A DNA stretch of 64,000 nucleotides from a virus. Of the stretch, positions 17,829 through 24,097 are shown in pieces. Location: IMG/VR virus record IMGVR_UViG_3300032311_001249, positions 25,935 to 89,934 of that record. The stretch is one strand, 5' to 3'. The position numbers were made by a program, and so were the translations under genes. Under the pieces are notes generated by a model. That model was not told the DNA's origin. It did not search any database and saw only the letters and a program-made list of their open reading frames with translations. Positions within the stretch are counted from its first letter, which is position 1. Each line of letters begins with the position of its first letter.

Positions 17829-18375
17829 CTGTTATTTCTTGTGGTTGATTAGATTGTGGTATTACATTACCACTACTCACTAGTTTAATCAACTTATTAA
17901 TTAAGGTTTTTTGTGATTTTATAGAATTTTTTAAAGATTTAATTTCTTCTATCAAAGCATCTCTAAAAGATTGTTCATCTTCCAGATAATTTTTCTTTGC
18001 TGGCTGATTGTAGTCTGGCATCTGAAAACCTTGCACAGACTCTATGTTAGAACTAATCATAGGTTGAACATTTTGTTGTGGTTGAGCGCCAGCAATCTGG
18101 GGAACATTCAATAATCTAGCATTTGATGGAGGTAGAGTACCTTCTGGAACAACATAATCTACTGGAACATTATTTTGATTATAGTGTTCAGGTGTAGGCG
18201 CATACGCTTGTTGTGGATACATTTGCTGTGGCTGAAATTGACCAACAGGTTGTCCATTTCCCAAGAATCTTCTAAAATCAGTTCTATTGTATTTGATACT
18301 AGAACCTCCTAGAGATTGTCTCATCTCCCTTTCACAAGAAGCCGCTAAAAAAGCTATGTCTGCATTATCATTCAT
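17806..18375 (-). CDS. unknown Pro/Gln-rich protein with C-terminal coiled coil
   Basis: The 189-residue product is not recognised. Residues 1-35 form a short ordered segment (ADIAFLAASCEREMRQSL). Residues 38-115 are low-complexity Pro/Gln/Asn. Residues 125-165 form a coiled coil (LIEEIKSLKNSIKSQKTLINKLIKLV), followed by a Ser/Gln-rich tail. It lies between gp32 and the clamp. Its start codon is buried in a long hairpin (18339-18393), so its translation may be controlled. An adaptor between replication proteins is possible. Confidence 0.65.
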   Translation of the reverse strand: MNDNADIAFLAASCEREMRQSLGGSSIKYNRTDFRRFLGNGQPVGQFQPQQMYPQQAYAPTPEHYNQNNVPVDYVVPEGTLPPSNARLLNVPQIAGAQPQQNVQPMISSNIESVQGFQMPDYNQPAKKNYLEDEQSFRDALIEEIKSLKNSIKSQKTLINKLIKLVSSGNVIPQSNQPQEITDDSSDKS

Positions 18376-18393
18376 AGCTATATTTAGCGGCTT
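18339..18393 (-). promoter_or_regulatory. hairpin that sequesters a start codon
   Basis: Two nested inverted repeats, AAGCCGCTA/TAGCGGCTT (outer, 9 bp) and AGCTATG/CATAGCT (inner, 7 bp), form one long stem with a small internal loop. The ATG of the gene at 17806-18375 lies in the inner stem. No T run follows, so it is not a terminator. Confidence 0.55.
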
Positions 18394-18414
18394 TTCGTTT
18401 TATTTCAATAGATA

Positions 18415-19341
18415 TTAATCGTCTAACAACGCATCCAATTCATCTTTTTCTGATTTTTTTCCCATAGGAATTTCATCATCTTCTGGAGTTGAACTTAGAT
18501 CAATTCTTGGAGAAGATGTTGCGTCATCTTCATTATCACCAACTTCATCTTCTAAGTTTGCACTTGTTCCAAACCAGTGTTTATCCAAAATATTTTGAAT
18601 ATCTTCTTGAGATTTTACTGCTGGAATAAACTCTGTGAGATCATGAGCACTTTCTAGAATTTTTTGAATTTCTGAATCAGACAAACCAAGGTCTTCTGCA
18701 TCATCAAAAGTAGTCTCTGAATAATTGTGGTAGCCTGCTTTTTCTGTGACTTTGACTATAAGACTTCTTCCTTTGGCAGATAAATCTAGTGCTTTAGCTC
18801 CAATTTTTTTACTCATATCACCAAAAATGGCACTATGAATTTTTTTATAAATATCGCTGATAGGATTTCCTTCACGATCCACTTGTGCTGGATATAAACC
18901 AGCAACAACTTGACCGATTTTTTCCTTTGCATCAGGATCATCTCCATCTACACTGATAAGATAGCCGTTTACCGCTTGTTTTCTTTGTGGAAGGAGTTTA
19001 TAACTAGCTTTTTGTTCAGCTTCATCTCCTTTTTCTTTGGCTTTGGTATAGTGATCCCATTGAGTTTTCTTGTATAAATCTTCTTTTATACCAGCATCTT
19101 GTGGTGATCTTCCACCATAAACATAAGTTCCATCCACTCTGCTTTTAAAGCCGATTTCCTTAAATGTTATAAATGTATTATTGACATTTTTAATGTAAGG
19201 AATTAATCTGATTACATAAGTACAATTCTTTTTGAATTTTAATATTCTGGGGTCTCCTTTAAAGACTCCTTTTTCTTTTTGAATACTTGTTTCTTCTACT
19301 GCTTTTACTTGATTTAATATATTTTCTAGGTTTAATGACAT
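18415..19341 (-). CDS. 32: single-stranded DNA-binding protein, gp32-like
   Basis: The 308-residue protein has the three-part gp32 layout: an N-terminal basic/helical segment for cooperativity, an OB-fold core (YVIRLIPYIKNVNNTFITFKEIGFKSRVDGTYVYGG, then a KKTQWDHYTKA helix) and a very acidic C-terminal tail ending DELDALLDD. T4 gp32 coats ssDNA and recruits gp43, gp59 and UvsY through that tail. The core lacks the Cys/His zinc site of T4 gp32; the whole protein has one cysteine. Genes around it (gp59-like, gp41, clamp) fit. Confidence 0.8.
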   Translation of the reverse strand: MSLNLENILNQVKAVEETSIQKEKGVFKGDPRILKFKKNCTYVIRLIPYIKNVNNTFITFKEIGFKSRVDGTYVYGGRSPQDAGIKEDLYKKTQWDHYTKAKEKGDEAEQKASYKLLPQRKQAVNGYLISVDGDDPDAKEKIGQVVAGLYPAQVDREGNPISDIYKKIHSAIFGDMSKKIGAKALDLSAKGRSLIVKVTEKAGYHNYSETTFDDAEDLGLSDSEIQKILESAHDLTEFIPAVKSQEDIQNILDKHWFGTSANLEDEVGDNEDDATSSPRIDLSSTPEDDEIPMGKKSEKDELDALLDD

Positions 19342-19410
19342 ATTTCTAATTTTCTTTATTTCTTAATCAACTACATCCATTTTACTTTCAGTAGTTATGT
19401 TATACTTATA

Positions 19411-20082
19411 CTACAAAATTGCTTTTTGTTCAAGTTTTTTCTTGAGATAATGTGATATTTTTCTTTTCAATTCTTCTAGATAATTCTGTGTTTTAATACT
19501 GCTTTTGTAACAATTGTACATTTTGTTCAAATCTAAATCACTACCATAATAAAGTTCAAATTCATCTCTGGGCATTTTATATAAAATATCATACATACCC
19601 GGTATGCTAAACACAGAATACCATGATATTTTATGTTCTTTTAAATGAATTAGACAATCATTTTGTGCCACAGAACAATGCTTAGAATAGTCTTCTAATC
19701 TTATATTTTTTGATTCACAAAAATTAGCTATAAATTTGTAAGACTCTTTAAAGTATTCAAATTGTTCTTCTGGGTTGCTTTGTTGAAGAACTTTTATGTA
19801 TGCTATACAAGTAGAAATTCCTTTGCTGCTAGCATAAAATTTTAATGGAAAAAATATTTTTTCATCATTATATATTTTGTATGGAGCATCAAAGAAAAAA
19901 CTATTGAAAAATGATGGATATTTTTCAAATACTTTTTCTATTTTTTGTAGATATGTTATTTTTTCTAAATCTTGCTCTATATCAGAAAAATTTTTCTTTG
20001 CTCTATATGGTTGATTATTGTTTATTCTGAATGCTCTTAAATATAAATTATATATTCTTTTTTGGTTTTCTGTCACATTCAT
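19411..20082 (-). CDS. possible helicase loader, gp59-like
   Basis: The 223-residue all-helical, Lys-rich product has the length of T4 gp59 (217). A YPSFFNSFFF segment and then CLIHLKEHKISWYSVFSIPGMYDILYKMP recall gp59 IFKLLQSNIISFETFILLDSFLNIIDKH. gp59 loads gp41 on gp32-coated forks. The gene lies between gp32 and gp41, which is where such a loader would be expected. Similarity is weak and by eye; an unrelated helical replication accessory protein is possible. Confidence 0.45.
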   Translation of the reverse strand: MNVTENQKRIYNLYLRAFRINNNQPYRAKKNFSDIEQDLEKITYLQKIEKVFEKYPSFFNSFFFDAPYKIYNDEKIFFPLKFYASSKGISTCIAYIKVLQQSNPEEQFEYFKESYKFIANFCESKNIRLEDYSKHCSVAQNDCLIHLKEHKISWYSVFSIPGMYDILYKMPRDEFELYYGSDLDLNKMYNCYKSSIKTQNYLEELKRKISHYLKKKLEQKAIL

Positions 20083-20345
20083 TTTTTTATTTTCTTGGAT
20101 TTATTTAAGACTGGATAACGATGAGCCATATATTCTACAACAGAATACCATGAAGTGTCTGTTAATTTTAACAACAAGGTTTTTAATTCTGGACTCTTAT
20201 TTATTAAGATAAATAGAGAAACACATGAAATCGGTTTATTTGATATAAGAGTTATAAAACTTCCAAATTTATTTATGGTATCTTCTAATTCTTGATTTAT
20301 TATATAAGTATTAGCGCACGGAAATATAAAATCTTGTTTGAACAT
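20079..20345 (-). CDS. unknown small protein
   Basis: The 88-residue product is not recognised. It is rich in hydrophobic residues with a central stretch ITLISNKPISCVSLFILINK, then a helix and a basic end (NKSKKIKK). It overlaps the downstream gp59-like gene by four bases (ATGA) and starts eight bases after gp41, so all three are probably translated from one message. No membrane signal is clear. Size would fit a late co-activator such as gp33, but no motif supports it. Confidence 0.6.
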   Translation of the reverse strand: MFKQDFIFPCANTYIINQELEDTINKFGSFITLISNKPISCVSLFILINKSPELKTLLLKLTDTSWYSVVEYMAHRYPVLNKSKKIKK

Positions 20346-20353
20346 TAATATAT

Positions 20354-21715
20354 TTAATCACCTTTCATCAAAGATTCAAAATCTAAAATGTCAGATAGAT
20401 TCATGTTCTCTCCAGATGATACAGAATTATCAAAAACAGGTTCATCATTTTCGTTGTATAGTCTAAGAGTATCATAATCTATTTTAAGATAACCTTCTGC
20501 ACCCTTGGCACCATCTCTGACTTTTTTACCACCAAATCTTATTATACTGCATTCTCTGTCTTCATCTGTCTGCCATATATTAACATGTCCATCAAAGTCC
20601 GCAAGTTGATCCCAACTACCACTCATGGTATCTAAACCGGGATTATTACTTCTATGACTAGCTCTGTTAAGTTGGGCTACTGTTAGAATAGGTGCTTCTA
20701 TCTGATATGATATACCTCTACATTCTTGAACTATATACTGTAGTTCAGTGTGTTTGCTAGTCTGAGATACTGATGGTTTTAATAATGCATGCCCATCAAT
20801 ACATAATAAATCGGGAGAAACGCCAGTTTTATCTTTTAATTTTTTAAGATAAGCATATACATTTTTTGCTGAAACTCCTTTGGTTGGAACTTCTTTTATT
20901 ATAAGCTTAGAATTATATTTTCTTTTGAATTCTTCAACTTGTTTTTTATATTTGTCTATGTTTTCTCCTAACAAAGAAATAGCTATTCCTGTGAGCATGC
21001 CTGATATTCTTTTGGCATATCTCATTTCACTCATTTCTGGTGATATAATAACTACATTCTTATTTTGTAAAACAACATTCAATGCTATGTTTGCTAGAAA
21101 AATACTTTTACCCACATTGGTTTCTCCACCAATATCATAAATAGCTTTTCCTTCTTTTTGAAAACCTCCACCAAAAGCATCATCAAGACTTTTATAACCA
21201 GTAGAAATAAAACAGTCTTTTTGTTGTAGATAATTTACAACTCTGTCATTTTCACAAAAATAATCCAGACCAAAATTATCAACAAGAGTTATAGAATGAA
21301 TTTTTTCACTCTCTTTTTGTATATCATCCAAGTTGAATTCTCTTTTAGATGCTTTTTCATCAATTATTTTATCCGTTAACAATGCATATTTTCTTTGCTT
21401 TAAGAAATACTCTGTATTATTAACTAATTCTATTTCGTTGTAATCAGAATCCAACTCTTTAATATAACCTACTACTTTTTTCAGAGACTCTTTTAAAGAT
21501 ATTGTGTTTACTCTAGACTTTAATTCTGTGAGACTAGGAATACTATTTCTTTCCAAATAAAAAGTTTTAATGATATTAATTATCTCTGCTATATCCTTGT
21601 CTTTGAACAAGGATTTGTCCAGATAATCAATGATTGATGCGATATAGGTGCAGTCCTTTTTTAAACAATGCTGAATTATTACCTTCTCGAAGAAATCTAA
21701 GTCTATTTTAGCCAT
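20354..21715 (-). CDS. 41: replicative DNA helicase, gp41-like
   Basis: DnaB-family hexameric helicase of the T4 gp41 type, 453 residues (T4: 475). The Walker A motif GGETNVGKS lies at about 196-204, followed by VVIISPEMSEMRYAKRISG (motif H1a region), a Walker B strand LLCIDGHALL (about 305-315), a sensor AQLNRASH near 345, and a final arginine-finger region DEDRECSIIRFGGKKVRDG. It unwinds the fork ahead of gp43 and works with primase gp61. An early-type promoter lies eight bases before its ATG, inside the end of the preceding gene. Confidence 0.92.
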   Translation of the reverse strand: MAKIDLDFFEKVIIQHCLKKDCTYIASIIDYLDKSLFKDKDIAEIINIIKTFYLERNSIPSLTELKSRVNTISLKESLKKVVGYIKELDSDYNEIELVNNTEYFLKQRKYALLTDKIIDEKASKREFNLDDIQKESEKIHSITLVDNFGLDYFCENDRVVNYLQQKDCFISTGYKSLDDAFGGGFQKEGKAIYDIGGETNVGKSIFLANIALNVVLQNKNVVIISPEMSEMRYAKRISGMLTGIAISLLGENIDKYKKQVEEFKRKYNSKLIIKEVPTKGVSAKNVYAYLKKLKDKTGVSPDLLCIDGHALLKPSVSQTSKHTELQYIVQECRGISYQIEAPILTVAQLNRASHRSNNPGLDTMSGSWDQLADFDGHVNIWQTDEDRECSIIRFGGKKVRDGAKGAEGYLKIDYDTLRLYNENDEPVFDNSVSSGENMNLSDILDFESLMKGD

Positions 21716-21723
21716 ATACTAAC

Positions 21724-21752
21724 ACTATCAATCAAACCTGCTAGATAGTCAA
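21724..21752 (-). promoter_or_regulatory. sigma-70-like early promoter of the helicase gene
   Basis: TTGACT (21752-21747), a 17-base spacer and GATAGT (21729-21724) are followed by eight bases before the ATG at 21715, giving an expected leader of about two bases. Confidence 0.45.
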
Positions 21753-22042
21753 GAACTAACTCTAGAGAATTCTACTGATATGATGCTGTTCTGAATATTT
21801 TTTCCAGAAATGTATTTTTGACTAAACCAATCTTCAAATAATCTTTGGTCTGCTATATTTTGATTGTAGCTTGCCTTTTTATAAAAAGAATCGAACAGTT
21901 CACCTATTGTAAACTGTTCGATTCTGTTAGTTTCTTCGTTTTTTCTTCTTACTGCAATAGCGTTTTCATCTTCTAATAATATAGTTGTTATTCTAGGTTT
22001 GTTTATTAGAGTTCCTGTGGATTTTACTGTTGCCTTTATCAT
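21749..22042 (-). CDS. unknown small protein between uvsX and helicase
   Basis: The 97-residue product is not recognised. It has a beta-rich front (MIKATVKSTGTLINKPRITTILLEDENAIAVRRKN) and a helical back half with several aromatic residues (LFEDWFSQKYISGKN). It starts 11 bases after uvsX. T4 gene 40 occupies the same place between uvsX and 41, but I see no sequence likeness to it. A small OB- or SH3-like accessory protein would fit the strand pattern. Confidence 0.6.
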   Translation of the reverse strand: MIKATVKSTGTLINKPRITTILLEDENAIAVRRKNEETNRIEQFTIGELFDSFYKKASYNQNIADQRLFEDWFSQKYISGKNIQNSIISVEFSRVSS

Positions 22043-22053
22043 CAGAATACTTA

Positions 22054-23049
22054 CTATAAGGAAAATTTCTTTTCCACAGCATTACAAAATTCTTTGTTTT
22101 GTAATAGACTCTCCATATATTTCTCATCTTCTTCTAATTCTGCTCTTCTAACATTTTTATCATTACCTTTTATACAATACCATCCTTGTTTTGGATTTTC
22201 TATAAATCCCAACTCTAATGCAAGATCAAAAATACCAGAATAGCGGTCTATACCTTCACCAAATCTTACTGATACTGGAAATTTGGCATTTTCTTTTACA
22301 TATCTACTAAGACCTGCTGTAAGAGTAAATCTGAAACCTGCTAATTCATCCTTTTCTTTTTCTTGTGCTTTACTGATAAAGAGTAGAGTGTGTGCAGCAT
22401 ACTGTGCTCCTCTACCACCAGCAGCAACTTCTTTACTGTACATTTCTTGAGTCTGATAAGAGTGATTGATTATGACCATAGGAATCTGTTTGATGGCAGC
22501 TTCTCCAGTAACAATTCTAAAAAATGACTTTAGTTGTTTGGCTCTGGTCATGTCTGCCACCACTTTGTTGTCTTTGGCGTCCTCTGTCTCTTTGGTGCTT
22601 CTTAACATCCCAATAGAGTCAACACACACCAAGACTCTATCCCCCTCTGAAACGTCTTCCATAAGATTAGCCACATCAGACTTTAGTTCTTCCACACTTC
22701 TGATTGGTCTATGGTCTATTCTTTCTGTATCCACACCAGCTTTTTCATAATAAGAGGGGGTGGAACCCAATTCACTATCATATAATACCACCACATAATC
22801 ATGCCCTTCATTTTCTTTTTGAAACCCTTTTATGAGTTCTATCATAAAGTTGGTTTTAAAGTGTTTTGGTGGTGCTGCTATTTGAATTATTCCTTTTGGA
22901 AGTCCTCCATTCAATTTTCCAGATAGGGCTAAGTTTAATAAGGGAACATTAGTACCTATAAAAGTTTCATCTGTAAAATATTTACTATTTTTTAATATTT
23001 CTGGTTTTAATACTGTATTTTTTCTTAATTTCTTTAAAAGGTCTGACAT
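22054..23049 (-). CDS. uvsX: recombinase UvsX (RecA family)
   Basis: The 331-residue protein is a clear UvsX. The Walker A variant IAAPPKHFKTN corresponds to the A/G-x-S-K-x-F-K-[ST]-N form of T4 UvsX. Next come VVLYDSELGSTPSYYEKAGVD, Walker B VLVCVDSIGML, the KETEDAKDNKVVADMTRAKQLKSFFRIV helix, NHSYQTQEMYSKEVAAGGRGAQYAAHTLLFI, and GIDRYSGIFDLALELGFI. It polymerises on ssDNA with UvsY and gp32 for strand invasion and recombination-dependent replication. I prefer ATG 23049 to ATG 23055 because the promoter start point falls between them. Confidence 0.95.
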   Translation of the reverse strand: MSDLLKKLRKNTVLKPEILKNSKYFTDETFIGTNVPLLNLALSGKLNGGLPKGIIQIAAPPKHFKTNFMIELIKGFQKENEGHDYVVVLYDSELGSTPSYYEKAGVDTERIDHRPIRSVEELKSDVANLMEDVSEGDRVLVCVDSIGMLRSTKETEDAKDNKVVADMTRAKQLKSFFRIVTGEAAIKQIPMVIINHSYQTQEMYSKEVAAGGRGAQYAAHTLLFISKAQEKEKDELAGFRFTLTAGLSRYVKENAKFPVSVRFGEGIDRYSGIFDLALELGFIENPKQGWYCIKGNDKNVRRAELEEDEKYMESLLQNKEFCNAVEKKFSL

Positions 23050-23059
23050 AAACATTCAT

Positions 23060-23088
23060 ATTATAACATATGTGGTATTAAATTTCAA
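23060..23088 (-). promoter_or_regulatory. near-consensus sigma-70 promoter of uvsX
   Basis: TTGAAA (23088-23083), a 17-base spacer and TATAAT (23065-23060). The expected start is near 23053, about four bases before the ATG at 23049. It lies just after a terminator, so it begins a new transcript. Confidence 0.8.
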
Positions 23089-23090
23089 CA

Positions 23091-23121
23091 AAAAAGGAGA
23101 CCTTTTTTTGGTCTCCTTTTT
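23091..23121 (-). terminator. intrinsic terminator upstream of uvsX
   Basis: AAAAAGGAGACC (23091-23102) pairs with GGTCTCCTTTTT (23110-23121) around a seven-T loop. On the minus strand it is followed by a T run and lies 21 bases beyond the stop at 23142. Confidence 0.85.
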
Positions 23122-23141
23122 TCATTCATTTTAATAAAAAA

Positions 23142-23384
23142 TCAACAACTTGAACTTGTGCAACAACCTGAATTTTCACAAGAAGCAGGTTCTGAAATTA
23201 GATTACTTTTAAATAAAACTTTTTGTGTCTTTTTCTTTTGTTTGTTATATTCTTTTATAAATTGAGAAATTTGAACATCACCCCACTGAAATACATTTTT
23301 CAAGATGAATTTTTTTGGCAAATAATTCCAATCTTCCATCAAATAATTTAAAGAATATAGAATATCTTTTGTGTTTTGTTCCAT
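23142..23384 (-). CDS. unknown small protein with cysteine-rich tail
   Basis: The 80-residue product has a helical, aromatic N-terminal part (LYSLNYLMEDWNYLPKKF), a Lys-rich middle, and the C-terminal end CENSGCCTSSSC, with four cysteines in the last 12 residues. Such a tail could bind a metal or form a redox site. It starts two bases after the preceding gene and is the last gene before the terminator at 23091-23121. No family recognised. Confidence 0.65.
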   Translation of the reverse strand: MEQNTKDILYSLNYLMEDWNYLPKKFILKNVFQWGDVQISQFIKEYNKQKKKTQKVLFKSNLISEPASCENSGCCTSSSC

Positions 23385-23386
23385 AA

Positions 23387-23773
23387 TTAGAATAATTTTA
23401 TAATATTATCTTCTGGTTTAACAGATTGGTCTGATTGTTTGGTGTTGTTGTTTGTATTCACTGAATTTACTAAATTCAAATAATTTGATATAACATTTTC
23501 TGCTAATTGCAGATCATATTTTAAAAGAGAGCTTTTCTCGAATGTGTAAATTATATCTTCTTGAGGATTTTGTAAGAGATTTCTGATGTTAACAGCAGGT
23601 TGAATACTCAACATTTCTATGGGAATAAAATTTATATTGACTTGGTTGTTTTGACCTGATATTCCTAAAAATGCTGGTGCTTTAATTTTAATTGCTGTAT
23701 CATTTTCTTCAACTAATATTGCTACTAGTAATTCACTGATATTCTTTAATATTCCTATTACTTTTTGTTCCAT
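23387..23773 (-). CDS. unknown small protein ending in a clamp-binding-like motif
   Basis: The 128-residue protein begins with a beta-barrel-like half (VIGILKNISELLVAILVEENDTAIKIKAPAFLGI) and a helix near residues 85-105, then a Ser/Gln/Asn linker and the end PEDNIIKLF. A short hydrophobic/aromatic end after an acidic linker recalls the C-terminal clamp-binding peptides of T4 gp43, gp55 and gp33. It lies directly below a 30-base perfect palindrome. No family recognised. Confidence 0.6.
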   Translation of the reverse strand: MEQKVIGILKNISELLVAILVEENDTAIKIKAPAFLGISGQNNQVNINFIPIEMLSIQPAVNIRNLLQNPQEDIIYTFEKSSLLKYDLQLAENVISNYLNLVNSVNTNNNTKQSDQSVKPEDNIIKLF

Positions 23774-23783
23774 ATTACTATTA

Positions 23784-23813
23784 ATACAGTTGAATATGCA
23801 TATTCAACTGTAT
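23784..23813. promoter_or_regulatory. 30-base perfect palindrome, candidate operator
   Basis: The half-site ATACAGTTGAATATG (23784-23798) is followed directly by its exact reverse complement (23799-23813), with no loop. It lies between two leftward genes, 11 bases upstream of the ATG at 23773, and overlaps a possible TTGAAT -35 box. T5 follows on the plus strand, so a rightward hairpin terminator is an alternative reading. Confidence 0.6.
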
Positions 23814-24097
23814 TTTTGATTTTTAAGTTTTCCTTGCTCTTTTCTTTCTAAAAGAGCATAATTAGACAAACTATTCATATTAAAATACTTTAACATGTCG
23901 TTATATTGATTTTGTAATCGTGAGTAATTATTAATAAATTCGCTCTCTTCGTATTCTAATAAACGATATAATTCATTTTTAGAAATCCATAAATTATCAA
24001 AATAATCTTTTCTGATCTGTTCTACATCTCTATCATTAAAAATGATGTTGTATATTCTTTTTGCTTTAATTAAAAAAGTCTTCCACTGAAAATTCAT
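23804..24097 (-). CDS. unknown small helical protein
   Basis: The 97-residue product (from MNFQWKTFLIKAKRIYN) is all-helical and rich in Tyr, Asn, Leu and charged residues, with no recognised motif. An upstream ATG at 24121 is possible, but either start lies within the 3' end of the polymerase gene in another frame (overlap 32 or 56 bases). Its stop falls inside the palindrome at 23784-23813. Function unknown. Confidence 0.5.
   Translation of the reverse strand: MNFQWKTFLIKAKRIYNIIFNDRDVEQIRKDYFDNLWISKNELYRLLEYEESEFINNYSRLQNQYNDMLKYFNMNSLSNYALLERKEQGKLKNQKYS

Noticed and set aside
22054-23049. UvsX Walker A lacks the usual GxxxxGK[ST] (APPKHFKTN)
   Set aside because: T4-type UvsX proteins normally carry an S-K-x-F-K-[ST]-N form, so this is typical of the family and not a defect.
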